DNA of 64,000 bases from Rickettsiales bacterium (GCA_035765535.1 DASTXE010000001.1:1-64000), one strand, 5' to 3'. Counted from the stretch's first letter, positions 43,977 through 53,799 are shown. Numbers and translations are program-made. The notes: generated by a model from the sequence alone, not told the origin.

Positions 43977-44765
43977 TTACGGCTCCATGGCTTTCTTAAG
44001 TGAGCTGACAAATCCAAGTGCTTCTGCTGGGTTGCCTTTAGCGATATAATCCACAAGCACCGAGCCGACGACGACGGCATCGCTGAACGCAGCGACCTGC
44101 GCAGCCTGCTGCGGTGTCTTAATCCCAAATCCGACGGCAACGGGAAGCGTTGTCTTTGACTTCAAATGATGCACACGAGTCTTAAGCGACTCCATATCGG
44201 CGGACTTGCCGCCCGTGATACCGGTCACGGAAATATAATAAAGAAATCCGCCTGCATTCTGGCCGATGGCCGCAAGACGGTTATCATCCGTTGTCGGAGC
44301 AATCAAACGAATGAGACGAATGCCATGCTGGTTTGCCGTGTCGATAAACTCGTTTTCTTCTTCCGGGGGCAGGTCGACCAGAATCACGCCGTCGGCACCT
44401 GCTTTTTGCGCATCCTGGCAGAAGCGCTCCACGCCGTAAGCATAAACCGGATTGTAATAGCCCATAAGAATAATGGGAGTGGTGGTATCCTGCTTGCGGA
44501 ATGTTTCTACCTGCGCCAGCACTTTCTTAAGCGTCATGCCTGCAGCAAGTGCACGCAGGCCTGCAGCCTCAATCGTTGGACCATCTGCCATCGGGTCAGA
44601 AAACGGCATGCCGACTTCAATAATATCAGCACCTGCTCCAGGCAAGCCTGCAAGTATGGCAGAAGATGCTTCCGGTGTAGGATCGCCGCCCATAATAAAC
44701 GTTATCAGCGCTTTACGTTTTGCAGCAGCAAGCGAAGCGAATTTTTGTTCAATGCGCCCGCTCAT
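43977..44765 (-). CDS. trpA: Tryptophan synthase alpha chain
   Basis: 262 residues. Cleaves indole-3-glycerol phosphate to indole and glyceraldehyde-3-phosphate. Catalytic Glu50 ([11 protein letters not shown]) and Asp61 (ADGPTIE), plus VDLPPEE and SVTGITGGK, mark the active site; phosphate contacts are in [11 protein letters not shown]. It overlaps trpB by 4 bases, consistent with coupled synthesis of the alpha-beta channel complex. Confidence 0.97.
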   Translation of the reverse strand: MSGRIEQKFASLAAAKRKALITFIMGGDPTPEASSAILAGLPGAGADIIEVGMPFSDPMADGPTIEAAGLRALAAGMTLKKVLAQVETFRKQDTTTPIILMGYYNPVYAYGVERFCQDAQKAGADGVILVDLPPEEENEFIDTANQHGIRLIRLIAPTTDDNRLAAIGQNAGGFLYYISVTGITGGKSADMESLKTRVHHLKSKTTLPVAVGFGIKTPQQAAQVAAFSDAVVVGSVLVDYIAKGNPAEALGFVSSLKKAMEP

Positions 44766-45976
44766 ATCTTCACTCCCAAAGCGTTCGCTACGGTAAAAAT
44801 GTCTTTGTCGCCGCGTCCCGAAAGGTTCACCACGATCAGGTGGTCGCGCGGCAGCGTGGGGGCGATTTTCAAAACATGCGCAATCGCGTGGCTTGATTCC
44901 AGCGCGGGAATGATACCTTCCAGCTTCGCACAGAGCTGGAACGCCTGCAGCGCTTCGTCATCCGTGATGGAAACATATTGCACACGTCCTGTGTCATTGA
45001 GCCAGGAATGCTCGGGTCCGACGCCGGGATAATCAAGCCCTGCAGAAATGGAATGTGCTTCCAGAATCTGGCCGTCTTCATCCTGCAGCAGGTAAGTGCG
45101 GCTGCCATGCAGCACACCGGCGCGTCCGCGTGCAATGGAGGCAGCATGCTTATCCGTGTCAATTCCATGACCCGCCGCTTCAACGCCGATCATTTTAACA
45201 TCTTTGTCTTCGATGAACGGGTGGAACAGCCCGATCGCATTGGAGCCGCCGCCGATGCAGGCAACCAGCGTATCAGGCAGGCGCTTTTCCACTGCCATGA
45301 TCTGTTCGCGCGTTTCACGGCCTATCACAGCCTGGAAATCACGCACCATGGCGGGGTAAGGGTGGGGGCCTGCGGCGGTGCCGATCAGATAGAATGTATC
45401 ATGTACATTGCTGACCCAGTCGCGCAGCGCTTCGTTCATCGCATCCTTCAACGTGCGCGATCCGCTTTCCACCGGTACGACTTTCGCACCGAGCAGTTTC
45501 ATGCGGAACACGTTGGGCATCTGTCGTTCAATGTCGCGCGCGCCCATATAGATAATACACTCAAGGCCGAACAGTGCGCAGACGGTCGCCGTTGCAACGC
45601 CATGCTGGCCCGCGCCGGTTTCCGCGATGATGCGCTTCTTGCCCATGCGCTTGGCAATCAGCGCCTGACCGATACAGTTATTGACCTTGTGCGCGCCGGT
45701 ATGGTTCAGTTCCTCACGCTTAAGATAAATTTTCGCTCCGCCGCAATGTTCACTCAGGCGCGGTGCATAATAAAGTGGGCTCGGGCGGCCGATATAATGT
45801 GTAAAATAATAATCGAGTTCCTGCTGGAACGTAGGATCGCTCTTGGCTTGCTCGTACGCCTTTTCCACTTCAAGAATGAGCGGCATAAGTGTCTCGGCGA
45901 CGAAGCGTCCGCCGTAAATTCCGAAGTGGCCGGAAGCATCCGGCACGGTCAAGTCATTTTTTAACACATTGGGCAT
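44762..45976 (-). CDS. trpB: Tryptophan synthase beta chain
   Basis: 404 residues, PLP enzyme joining indole and serine. The PLP lysine is Lys97 in [23 protein letters not shown] and [12 protein letters not shown] (cofactor phosphate loop) are intact. It starts the trpB-trpA-yciI unit. trpF, usually before trpB, is missing; a divergent GST gene lies there with ~100 bases of regulatory space. No leader peptide or attenuator was seen. Confidence 0.98.
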   Translation of the reverse strand: MPNVLKNDLTVPDASGHFGIYGGRFVAETLMPLILEVEKAYEQAKSDPTFQQELDYYFTHYIGRPSPLYYAPRLSEHCGGAKIYLKREELNHTGAHKVNNCIGQALIAKRMGKKRIIAETGAGQHGVATATVCALFGLECIIYMGARDIERQMPNVFRMKLLGAKVVPVESGSRTLKDAMNEALRDWVSNVHDTFYLIGTAAGPHPYPAMVRDFQAVIGRETREQIMAVEKRLPDTLVACIGGGSNAIGLFHPFIEDKDVKMIGVEAAGHGIDTDKHAASIARGRAGVLHGSRTYLLQDEDGQILEAHSISAGLDYPGVGPEHSWLNDTGRVQYVSITDDEALQAFQLCAKLEGIIPALESSHAIAHVLKIAPTLPRDHLIVVNLSGRGDKDIFTVANALGVKI

Positions 45977-46080
45977 GGGTATGTATTTATTTGCGGTTGT
46001 TTTTCCTCAGACTGTTGTATAGTGCTAGTGCCGAATTATGCAAGGTACTTTGCAGTTTTTCCTAAGTAGACAGAGAGACG

Positions 46081-46755
46081 ATGCGGACACTTTACCATAC
46101 TCCATTATCGCCGTATTGCCGCAAGGTACGCATTTTGCTGCGCGAGAAGGAACTGGAATTCGACCTCGTACAGGAAAATTTCTGGGAACGCCGGCAGGAG
46201 TTGTTCGCGCTGAATCCCGCAGGGGAAGTGCCTGTATTGCAGGAAGAAGACGGCGAACTTGTCTGCGGCAGTTACGCGATCATGGAGTATCTGGAAGAAG
46301 CTTATCGCGACAATAACAAGCGTTATATCGGCAGCTCCATCAGCGAGCGTGCTGAGATAAGGCGTATCATCGACTGGTTCGACCGTAAGTTCGATAATGA
46401 AGTCACACAGAATATCCTGTTCGAGAAACTGTTCAAGCGCCTGATGAGCTATGGCGAGCCGCAATCCGAGGCTATTCGCGCCGGTAAAAAGAATATATTA
46501 TATCATCTGGACTATATTGCATATCTGACGGCGGAACAGCAATATCTGGCTGGTGACACAATCACATTGGCGGACATTACGGCTGCAGCGCATTTTTCGG
46601 CCCTGGATTATCTGGGGGATGTTCCGTGGGAACATAACCCGAAAGCGAAGGAATGGTATGCGATCATGAAATCGCGCCCTTCCATGCGTGCCGTGCTGGC
46701 CGACCGCATACCGAGCGTTCGCCCGCCCGCGCATTATGAAAACCCGGACTTCTAG
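46081..46755 (+). CDS. Glutathione S-transferase-family protein
   Basis: 224 residues. Thioredoxin-like N-domain with SPYCRKVRILLREKELEF (CxxR-like start instead of an active Ser/Tyr in the usual site), NPAGEVPVL containing the conserved cis-Pro, and GSYAIMEYLEE (glutathione gamma-Glu contact). The all-helical C-domain has LAGDTITLADITAAAHF. The overall look is of beta- or SspA-like GSTs. Substrate unknown. First of a forward run: GST, two DUF192-type genes, pdxJ, acpS, with short gaps. Confidence 0.88.
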   Translation: MRTLYHTPLSPYCRKVRILLREKELEFDLVQENFWERRQELFALNPAGEVPVLQEEDGELVCGSYAIMEYLEEAYRDNNKRYIGSSISERAEIRRIIDWFDRKFDNEVTQNILFEKLFKRLMSYGEPQSEAIRAGKKNILYHLDYIAYLTAEQQYLAGDTITLADITAAAHFSALDYLGDVPWEHNPKAKEWYAIMKSRPSMRAVLADRIPSVRPPAHYENPDF

Positions 46756-46764
46756 GAACGGCTT

Positions 46765-47208
46765 ATGAAGAAGATATACAAGACTTTGCTGCTTGCGGTT
46801 TTTTTGCTGGAATGCACAAGCGCTGTAGCCGCGCCATTATTTCCCGCGGGACATGTGACGATTATCACAAGTCGCGCGCATATACCATTGACGGTGGAAG
46901 TGGCCACGAATGAAGAACAAATGAGGCAAGGGCTGATGTTTCGTGAAAGCCTGCCCAAGGGGCATGGCATGCTCTTTAAATTCCCTGAAGCACAAGCCAC
47001 TGCCATGTGGATGAAGAACACCTTAATTCCGCTGGATATGCTGTTCATTAACGACAAGCAGGTCGTAAGCCATATTGTAAAAAATGCGACGCCGGGATCG
47101 ATCGCGCCGATTCCTTCCGGCGGACCGGTGCAATATATACTGGAAATAAATGGCGGCGCTGTGGATGAATACCATATCGCTGAAGGCGACCGCATAATAT
47201 TGAAATGA
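46765..47208 (+). CDS. DUF192-family exported protein
   Basis: 147 residues. Signal peptide of about 22 residues ending SAVAA. The DUF192 signatures follow: VEVATNEEQMRQGLMFRESL, GMLFKFPEAQATAMWMKNTLIPLDMLFI, and PIPSGGPVQYILEINGG (shown in part). The family is widespread, periplasmic or cytosolic, and of unknown activity. Short gap (9 bases) after the GST gene, and it overlaps the next gene's ribosome site. Confidence 0.9.
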   Translation: MKKIYKTLLLAVFLLECTSAVAAPLFPAGHVTIITSRAHIPLTVEVATNEEQMRQGLMFRESLPKGHGMLFKFPEAQATAMWMKNTLIPLDMLFINDKQVVSHIVKNATPGSIAPIPSGGPVQYILEINGGAVDEYHIAEGDRIILK

Positions 47209-47216
47209 GGAAGACA

Positions 47217-47801
47217 ATGAGGCTTTTTGCTGCTCTGACATTAAGTGCGTTGCTTCCATTCTCCTCTGCATATGCCGATACGCCTATTATTTACAGCCAG
47301 GCCGTGATCAAGATCGTTCCGTCTCCAGCATCTCTCAAAGAGGAGAGCCTGAAGGAAGCTGAAAAAAGTAAGACGGATACGAATAAAAAAGCAGGCGACA
47401 GCAGTGCAGCCGATTTCATGCCGATACTGCACCGCGTGGTAAAGGAATTCACGGTGGAAATACGCCCTCTGAGCTTTCTGCAGCAGCATGATTTTATTGC
47501 TCACCAGCCGTTTAATGATCGTGAAGGTATGATGACCCTGATTGATCCTCCGGCGAAAGCGCAGTTGAAATCCTCTAACCTGCTGGGTAAAGTAGATGTG
47601 CTGTTCGTCAAGGAAGACGGTATTATCGACAAAATCGCGCCCGAGCTTTCCCTGCCGGATTTGAGCGAACCGATCGACAGCGATAAGCCTATCCGCGCAT
47701 TCATTTTTTTGAAAGACGGTGCTGCACAGGCCAGCGACATCCGTCCGGGCGATAGCGTCGAGGGCTCGGTATTCAAAGCGCCTCCGGTTATATTAAAGTA
47801 G
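47217..47801 (+). CDS. Exported protein with a divergent DUF192-like C-terminal half
   Basis: 194 residues from the ATG whose Shine-Dalgarno (GAGGAAG) overlaps the previous stop; an ATG at 47205 (ATGA overlap) is an alternative. Signal peptide ending SSAYA. The N-terminal mature part is Lys/Glu/Ser-rich. From about 120 the order VDVLFVKEDGIIDKIAPEL, LSEPIDSDKPIRAFIFLKDGAA and IRPGDSVEG parallels the second half of DUF192 in the preceding gene, but the MWMKN Trp segment is lost. Looks like a duplicated and diverged partner. Confidence 0.72.
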   Translation: MRLFAALTLSALLPFSSAYADTPIIYSQAVIKIVPSPASLKEESLKEAEKSKTDTNKKAGDSSAADFMPILHRVVKEFTVEIRPLSFLQQHDFIAHQPFNDREGMMTLIDPPAKAQLKSSNLLGKVDVLFVKEDGIIDKIAPELSLPDLSEPIDSDKPIRAFIFLKDGAAQASDIRPGDSVEGSVFKAPPVILK

Positions 47802-47808
47802 GACAGCA

Positions 47809-48549
47809 ATGGAACACTTACGTCTTGGAATCAATATTGACCATGTAGCAACTGTGCGTAATGCGCGTGGTGGACTGCATCCCGATCCGGTGCGGGCTGC
47901 GCATCTTGCAGCCGAAGCGGGGGCGGATGGCATTACAGCGCATTTGCGCGAGGACAGGCGGCATATACGCGATGCGGATATTGAACGACTGATGCGTGAG
48001 ATCAAACTGCCGCTGAATTTTGAAATGGCGGCGACGCAGGAAATGCAGGCGATTGCGCTGAAAGCAAAACCGCATGCGGCTTGTATTGTTCCGGAAAAGC
48101 GTCAGGAAGTGACAACGGAAGGCGGCCTGGATGTTATTGGCGGGCTGAAGCACCTGAAAGAATATATCAAGCCGCTGCGTGATGCGGGAATCAGAGTTTC
48201 GCTGTTTGTCGATCCTGTCGAAACACAGATCATGGCTGCAGCGGAAGCAGGTGCGCAGGTGGTGGAATTGCACACGGGCAAATACTGTGAAGTATACGAA
48301 GAAAACGGTAGCGAAGCAGCGCAGCAATATTTAACGCAGATACAGCAAGCTGCGCGAGCTGCATCGCAAGCGGGTCTAGAGTGCCATGCAGGTCACGGAC
48401 TTTCTTTTGCAAGCGTTGGCCCTGTCGCCGCGATCCCGCAGGTCATGGAGCTCAATATCGGGCATTTCATTGTCGGGGAAGCGATATTCATTGGGCTGAA
48501 GGAATGTATTGGCAAGATGAGACGCCTCATGCAGGACGCCAGGAAATGA
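47809..48549 (+). CDS. pdxJ: Pyridoxine 5'-phosphate synthase
   Basis: 246 residues, TIM barrel. Condenses 3-amino-2-oxopropyl phosphate with DXP to give PNP in the DXP-dependent vitamin B6 route. LGINIDHVATVRNARGGLHPDPVRAA, ITAHLREDRRHI, NFEMAATQEM, VSLFVDP, ELHTGKY and GHGLSFASVGPVA (parts) are the usual motifs. Its stop overlaps the acpS start (ATGA), the classical pdxJ-acpS coupling. Confidence 0.97.
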   Translation: MEHLRLGINIDHVATVRNARGGLHPDPVRAAHLAAEAGADGITAHLREDRRHIRDADIERLMREIKLPLNFEMAATQEMQAIALKAKPHAACIVPEKRQEVTTEGGLDVIGGLKHLKEYIKPLRDAGIRVSLFVDPVETQIMAAAEAGAQVVELHTGKYCEVYEENGSEAAQQYLTQIQQAARAASQAGLECHAGHGLSFASVGPVAAIPQVMELNIGHFIVGEAIFIGLKECIGKMRRLMQDARK

Positions 48550-48959
48550 TCATTGGCATCGGTAATGATCTTGTAGATGTACGCAGGATCGAGAGATCGC
48601 TGGCGCGTTTCGGAATGCGTTTTGAACAGCGCATCTTTACCCCCACTGAAATTGCCATCGCCGAACAGCGCGGCCGTTCAGGATTAAAAGGCAAGGCCGC
48701 GACGTTGGCCAAGCGTTTCGCGGCGAAAGAGGCTTGTGCGAAAGCGCTTTCCACCGGCATAGGGCAGGGCATTCAATGGCATGAAATCGCTGTCGAGAAT
48801 TTGCCGGGCGGTGCACCGCAACTTGTGCTTACCGGAAAGGCACGTGAAATATTGCAGGCGATGATCCCTCAAGGGATGCAACCGCGACTTCATTTGAGTC
48901 TGGCTGACGAGTATCCGATGGCACAGGCTTTTGTAGTAATTTCAGCGGTTTCGCTCTAG
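48546..48959 (+). CDS. acpS: Holo-ACP synthase
   Basis: 137 residues. Transfers phosphopantetheine from CoA to the Ser of AcpP (encoded at 36 kb). IGIGNDLVDVRRIER carries Mg ligand Asp8, and RFAAKEACAKAL carries Glu62. The start codon overlaps the pdxJ stop by 4 bases. The usual followers lepB-rnc-era do not appear; a 328-base intergenic stretch follows. Confidence 0.96.
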   Translation: MIIGIGNDLVDVRRIERSLARFGMRFEQRIFTPTEIAIAEQRGRSGLKGKAATLAKRFAAKEACAKALSTGIGQGIQWHEIAVENLPGGAPQLVLTGKAREILQAMIPQGMQPRLHLSLADEYPMAQAFVVISAVSL

Positions 48960-49048
48960 GGTTTTCCGACGGTTCTTGCACAGGCATAAAGAAAAGATCA
49001 AGCAAACCCGTAGTTTTATGACAGAAATGTGACAGGAACCGCAGAAAA

Positions 49049-49172
49049 CCGATAAAATATATAAATAACAATGTGTTATTTTATGCCTAAAAAATAGGCA
49101 AAAGCGGTGAGAACCCTTATTTTGCTTGGTTAATATATTATTAACCTATGGTTTTCAACAGAGTTATCCACA
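49049..49172. other. Origin-like or cell-cycle regulatory intergenic region
   Basis: The 328 bases between acpS and hisZ contain an AT-rich stretch with an 8-bp hairpin (AAATAACA/TGTTATTT, 49063-49081), a small hairpin GCCTA/TAGGC (49085-49099), a perfect TTAA-N7-TTAA CtrA-type box inside the palindrome GGTTAATA-TAT-TATTAACC (49128-49146), and a perfect DnaA box TTATCCACA (49164-49172). CtrA sites beside DnaA boxes in AT-rich DNA mark the Caulobacter origin; one DnaA box alone could also be a DnaA/CtrA-controlled promoter for hisZ. Confidence 0.4.
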
Positions 49173-49287
49173 GGGTTCGTGGATGGAATTTTAAGCAGGG
49201 GAATATGCCCTGAAAAACCGCTTTTTTTCCTCCCCGATTCACAGAAGTTCCTTGTGAAAAAAACAAGAGTGACTATAAAGGCACCTT

Positions 49288-50400
49288 ATGAGTAAAACAG
49301 CGCCTTTATTGCCCGCAGGCTTTTACGACCTGCTGCCGGACGATGCGGCTCTGGAGTCCGGTTGCGTCTCCAGACTGCTCGGTGCATTTTCTGCATTCGG
49401 CTATGAGCAGGTATCGCCGCCGCTGATGGAGTTCGAAACAAGCCTGTTTGAAGGTCGCGGTGAAGAACTCGCCAGGCAGACATTCCGCGTGCTGGATCCG
49501 GTTTCCAAAAACATGATGGGAGTGCGCGCGGATATGACGCTGCAGGTCGCGCGTATTGCGGCCTCTCGTCTGGCTTCTGTGCCGAGGCCATTACGTTTGT
49601 GCTATGCGGGGCAGATACTTCAGACCGTGCCGGAAGCGCTCAGGAATGAACGCCAGTTGACACAGGCAGGCATGGAGCTGATCGGTTCGGACGCGTTACA
49701 GGCCGATATCGAAGTTATTACGATTGCTGCATGGTCGCTTGAAGCGCTTGGCATTACCGATATCACGATTGACATCAACCTGCCGGGGCTGGTGGCTGAA
49801 TTATGCCCTGAAGCAAAAAACGATCCGGCGCTGCAAGCCCGGATTAAAGATGCGGTGACACGCAAAGATGCGGAGATGATCGCGAAGCTGCCCGTAAAAG
49901 CAAGTAGCACGCTGGCTGCGCTGGTTGGAGCGGCAGGCCCTGCGGCTAAAGCGCTTACGGTGCTGGACTCTCTGAACATCCCGCAGGTAAGTGCATTACG
50001 TGAGCTGACGCAGCGTGTTGCACGTCACTGCCCATCGCTTGCACTCACCATCGACCCGATCGAATATCGCGGCTTCGATTACCATAACGGCATCAGCTTC
50101 TCGATCTTTGCGCGTGGTTTGCGTTATGAACTGGGGCGCGGCGGACGTTATACGGTGGAAGGCGAACCGGCGACGGGATTTACGATTTATGTGACGCCGC
50201 TGCTCGGCATTTTGCCGCGCCCGGCAAAGCCTAAAAAACTGCTCGTGGGTAAACAGGCCGCAATGGCGAAAGTAAAAGAACTACAGTCGCAGGGATGGGT
50301 AACATTATATGCGCTGACAGATGATCTTTCAGCGGAAGCAAAAAAACTCGGCGTCAGGTTTTACCTTTCGGCGGATGGAAAACAGATTTCGGAAATTTAG
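49288..50400 (+). CDS. hisZ: ATP phosphoribosyltransferase regulatory subunit
   Basis: 370 residues, a HisRS-like domain without the anticodon-binding part. PAGFYDLLPDDAALE, the class II motif 2-like RPLRLCYAGQILQT, and IEYRGFDYHNGISFSIFARG (part) fit HisZ. It activates the short-form HisG, which is not in the window. The C-terminal ~55 residues have an anticodon-domain-like look (KLLVGKQAAMAKVKELQSQGW). It is followed by purA after 20 bases; both use PRPP-derived intermediates, and co-transcription is likely. Confidence 0.92.
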   Translation: MSKTAPLLPAGFYDLLPDDAALESGCVSRLLGAFSAFGYEQVSPPLMEFETSLFEGRGEELARQTFRVLDPVSKNMMGVRADMTLQVARIAASRLASVPRPLRLCYAGQILQTVPEALRNERQLTQAGMELIGSDALQADIEVITIAAWSLEALGITDITIDINLPGLVAELCPEAKNDPALQARIKDAVTRKDAEMIAKLPVKASSTLAALVGAAGPAAKALTVLDSLNIPQVSALRELTQRVARHCPSLALTIDPIEYRGFDYHNGISFSIFARGLRYELGRGGRYTVEGEPATGFTIYVTPLLGILPRPAKPKKLLVGKQAAMAKVKELQSQGWVTLYALTDDLSAEAKKLGVRFYLSADGKQISEI

Positions 50401-50420
50401 ACTAGGGATAGAGCTCAATT

Positions 50421-51713
50421 ATGACAAATGTTGCAGTAGTAGGTTCGCAGTGGGGTGATGAAGGCAAGGGCAAGATCGTGGACTGGCTGTCCGAACGCGC
50501 GGATGTGGTAGTGCGTTTTCAGGGCGGGCATAACGCAGGTCACACGCTCGTAATCGACGGCGTCACTTATAAACTTAGCCTGCTGCCTTCCGGCGTAGTG
50601 CGACAGGATAAACTCAGCATCATCGGCAACGGTGTCGTGATCGATCCATTCGAGCTGCTCAAAGAAATTGAAACCATTCGCAAGCTTGGTGTGAATATCA
50701 ACTCCGATAATCTCAAGATTGCGGAAAATGCGACGCTCATTCTGCCCGTGCACCGCAAGCTCGACCAGGCAACGGAAGCATTGCGCGGCGCTGCGAAGAT
50801 CGGCACCACGGGACGCGGTATTGGTCCTGCTTACGAAGACAAAGCCGGCCGCCGTGCAATCCGCGTATGCGATCTGGCGGATAAGGACATCCTGAGCAGC
50901 AAGCTCGATATGGTCCTCGCACACCACAATCCGCTGCTCAAGGAATGCGGCGTTGAACTGATCAGCAAGCAGGAAATCCTTGATGGACTGCTGGAAATCG
51001 CTCCGAAGATTCTGCCGTTCGCGGTTCCGGCCTGGAGACTGCTGGATAATCTGCGCAAGAGCGGCAAACGTATTTTGTTCGAAGGCGCACAAGGTGCAAT
51101 GCTCGACGTGGATCACGGTACGTATCCGTTCGTAACGTCTTCAAACACGATGAGCGGTGCGGCAACATTTGGCTCCGGCGTCGGCATGAGCGCCATCGGT
51201 TTCGTGTTAGGCATCACCAAAGCCTACACGACGCGCGTGGGCAGCGGCCCGTTCCCGACGGAACTTAACGACGAAATCGGCCAGACGATCGGCAAGATCG
51301 GCCATGAATTTGGTACGGTCACAGGTCGTCCGCGCCGTTGCGGCTGGTTCGATGCTGTGCTCGTGCGCCAGACCGTGAAAGTATGCGGCATCAAAGGTAT
51401 CGCGCTCACGAAGCTCGACGTGCTGGACGGGTTCAAGGAAATCAAGGTCTGCGTCGGTTATAAATACAAGGGTGAAACCTACGACTATCTGCCTGCAAGC
51501 CAGACGATTCAGGCGGGCATCGAGCCTGTATATGAAACCATTCCGGGCTGGAGCGAAAGCACGAAAGGCGCACGCAGCTGGGCGGAACTTCCGGCAGCGG
51601 CGATCAAATACATCCGCCGCGTGGAAGAACTGATCGAATGCCAGATCACGCTGCTTTCCACAAGTCCGAAACGTGAAGACACGATCCTCGTCAACGATCC
51701 GTTTGTCGAGTAA
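50421..51713 (+). CDS. purA: Adenylosuccinate synthetase
   Basis: 430 residues. GTP-dependent joining of IMP and aspartate, first step from IMP to [22 protein letters not shown] (P-loop and catalytic Asp), [33 protein letters not shown] and the GTP-binding TKLDVLDG are intact. Ends in a strong terminator. Confidence 0.98.
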   Translation: MTNVAVVGSQWGDEGKGKIVDWLSERADVVVRFQGGHNAGHTLVIDGVTYKLSLLPSGVVRQDKLSIIGNGVVIDPFELLKEIETIRKLGVNINSDNLKIAENATLILPVHRKLDQATEALRGAAKIGTTGRGIGPAYEDKAGRRAIRVCDLADKDILSSKLDMVLAHHNPLLKECGVELISKQEILDGLLEIAPKILPFAVPAWRLLDNLRKSGKRILFEGAQGAMLDVDHGTYPFVTSSNTMSGAATFGSGVGMSAIGFVLGITKAYTTRVGSGPFPTELNDEIGQTIGKIGHEFGTVTGRPRRCGWFDAVLVRQTVKVCGIKGIALTKLDVLDGFKEIKVCVGYKYKGETYDYLPASQTIQAGIEPVYETIPGWSESTKGARSWAELPAAAIKYIRRVEELIECQITLLSTSPKREDTILVNDPFVE

Positions 51714-51755
51714 TACGATAATCTCGTACACAGGAGCGGGAGGATAAACATAAGC

Positions 51756-51786
51756 AAGGGGGGAATTTTCATTCCCCCCTTTTTTA
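51756..51786 (+). terminator. Intrinsic terminator of purA
   Basis: 11-bp perfect stem AAGGGGGGAAT/ATTCCCCCCTT with loop TTTC, followed by TTTTT. Confidence 0.93.
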
Positions 51787-52749
51787 TATCCCGCGATTAA
51801 TGCCGCCGCATACCCACAGGCACATCGTCTTGGATAATTTCCTGATGAGCAGGTAGAGACTCAGCGGCACAAACTTCCATCCCCGGCAGGCGATGCCTTG
51901 CGTCACGAAGGTTTCCGCTTTATCGAGCCTTATGACCAGCAGTGCCTGCCAGAATCCGATAGCAAGCTGGCGGCATTGCCAGCTCACAATCACATCTTTC
52001 TGGCGTGCGGTAAGGTCGCTGCGTGCGAGCAGGCTCTGGGCGATCTGCGTATGTTCTTCCATGAGGGCAGCAGAGTTCTCCAGTGTCTCATGCGGGCTCT
52101 TGCAGCGATAGGTAAGACCATATAGCGCATGCGGAATAATGACATTCTTGCATCCGCGCAACGCCAGCCGCGCCATCCATTCACGGTCGCTGGAGTAGTA
52201 CCATAATTTACGGTCGAGATTGAAGGCACCTACATCCTGAAACAGCGACTTACGGATAAAGCGCGGCAGAAGAGAAATCGGATTTTCCGACAGCACGCTT
52301 TCCAGGCTGATATCGAGTTGCCGTTCATCGGCAAAATATCCCTGCACCTTGCTCTGGCCGCGCCGGTTCTGTACGCGGCAGATCATACCGAAGCTGAACA
52401 ATTCGGCATCGGGATACTTAACAATATTATCTGCAACGGCCCATAATGTGCCGGGCTCGTAGACATCATCGGCATTCAGGCGGCCGATATATTCACCAGT
52501 AGCCAGTGCAATGCCTTTGCGGTATCCATCGGTCGGGCCGTTATCGCGCTCGCTTTTCAGCACGGTGATGACATGCGCATAATGTTCCAGCACTTTGACG
52601 GTACCGTCGTCCGACAGCCCGTCATATACAATGATCTCAAGATTCGGATAATGCTGCGCGATAAGCGAATCAAGCGCGCGCGAAATAGTGGAGACAGCAT
52701 TACGCACGGCTATGATGACGGTGAGTCTGGGAGGCTGCATCTCTGTCAT
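51784..52749 (-). CDS. Family 2 glycosyltransferase
   Basis: 321 residues. GT-A fold: LTVIIAVRNAVSTISRALDSL, EIIVYDGLSDDGT, SERDNGPTDGYRKGIALATGEYIGRLNADDVYEPG (parts), with NADD (92-95) as metal/nucleotide-sugar motif and a later DREWMARLAL. It probably adds one sugar to a surface glycan or lipid-linked intermediate. The C-terminal ~35 residues are hydrophobic and basic (LSLYLLIRKLSKTMCLWVCGG), suggesting membrane association. An SDR gene lies upstream on the same strand. Confidence 0.9.
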   Translation of the reverse strand: MTEMQPPRLTVIIAVRNAVSTISRALDSLIAQHYPNLEIIVYDGLSDDGTVKVLEHYAHVITVLKSERDNGPTDGYRKGIALATGEYIGRLNADDVYEPGTLWAVADNIVKYPDAELFSFGMICRVQNRRGQSKVQGYFADERQLDISLESVLSENPISLLPRFIRKSLFQDVGAFNLDRKLWYYSSDREWMARLALRGCKNVIIPHALYGLTYRCKSPHETLENSAALMEEHTQIAQSLLARSDLTARQKDVIVSWQCRQLAIGFWQALLVIRLDKAETFVTQGIACRGWKFVPLSLYLLIRKLSKTMCLWVCGGINRGI

Positions 52750-52785
52750 AGTACCGTATGTTTCCTCAAACTTATGAGCTTAAAG

Positions 52786-53646
52786 TCAATGCGTGAAGAC
52801 GGGATGGAAAGAGCGTGGTGCGTAGGCGAAATCCCGTACCGCGTCATCGCTGGAAAATGCCTGATCCTTCTGCATGCGCACGGCGATACCCGGTGTCAGG
52901 TGTCGGAAGCGTGACAGGAGCCGCAGGCACCGTATGGCGCATGTCAGTCCGGCTTCAGGCAGGTGCACGATACGCGGTTTCTTGCCAAGGGCCTCAAATA
53001 TTCTCACAACCATCTCGCGATAAGTTATGCTATCCTTACCCGATAAATTGTAATAATTCAAGGGTAAATCAGAATGTTGCAATATCTGGAGGACGGCGGT
53101 GGCCAGGTCTTCCGCATAGACGGGCATTCTGAGTCCGCTGCCTTTGCCGACGATAGGAAAGAAGCCGAATTTACGAATAAAATTGGCGACTGCGGTGACA
53201 TTTTTGTCCTTGCCCTCGTCGTAGATCATCGTGGGGCGTAATATGACCCAGGGAATGCCGCGCGCTTTGGCCCAGGCAGCCACTTTTTCTTCTGCGTCCG
53301 CAAGCATGGCGGCAAGCTTCCGTTCCTGCGGATCGGGCGAGTCGCTTTTGGCGAGACGGCTGGTGGAAGAAAAGGAAATCAGGCGCTTGACGCTTTCCGG
53401 ACATTGCGCAAGGTAGTTCGGCAGTTCCCATAAAGGCATCATGGAAACCAGTATATCGCTTTGCGGAAGTGGCATAGGCGGGCGCACTGTGTGCCAGACG
53501 AGGCCTGGCAGGCTTTCCATGTCGGCGGGAGCAGAATCGGCGCGCGTAACGGCGTCAACGCGAAATTGGGCTTTTATGAGCATAGCTGCAAGGCGTTTAC
53601 CCAGCATGCTGCGTGCTCCCAGAAGACAAACAGAGGCTTCAGTCAT
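52786..53646 (-). CDS. NAD(P)-dependent epimerase/SDR-family protein (atypical)
   Basis: 286 residues. Rossmann start VCLLGARSMLGKRLAAMLI, ISFSSTSRLAKS at strand 4, EEKVAAWAKARGIPWVILRPTMIYDEGKDKN where the usual YxxxK is replaced (Glu/Lys present, no Tyr), and YAEDLATAVLQIL. This pattern fits atypical extended SDRs such as the NDUFA9-like or sugar-epimerase-like group. Reaction unknown. Possibly co-transcribed with the glycosyltransferase 36 bases downstream, hinting at surface-sugar work. Confidence 0.82.
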   Translation of the reverse strand: MTEASVCLLGARSMLGKRLAAMLIKAQFRVDAVTRADSAPADMESLPGLVWHTVRPPMPLPQSDILVSMMPLWELPNYLAQCPESVKRLISFSSTSRLAKSDSPDPQERKLAAMLADAEEKVAAWAKARGIPWVILRPTMIYDEGKDKNVTAVANFIRKFGFFPIVGKGSGLRMPVYAEDLATAVLQILQHSDLPLNYYNLSGKDSITYREMVVRIFEALGKKPRIVHLPEAGLTCAIRCLRLLSRFRHLTPGIAVRMQKDQAFSSDDAVRDFAYAPRSFHPVFTH

Positions 53647-53784
53647 TAATATCCTTGTACTTACAGGTAGATTTTTTATAGGTAAGAGGCGTTAGTTAGG
53701 GGTACTGAAAGCGTCCTGTCAACCAGCAATCTGATAAGAGTGGCGCGGCAAGAGCGGCATGAGGGCAACACTGTGAAAATCAAC

Positions 53785-53799
53785 AGGTAAATTTTACCT
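53785..53799. promoter_or_regulatory. 15-bp palindrome upstream of the decarboxylase promoter
   Basis: AGGTAAA-T-TTTACCT is perfect. It lies about 40 bases before a consensus -10 (TATAAT, 53838-53843), where an activator or repressor would sit. Confidence 0.4.
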
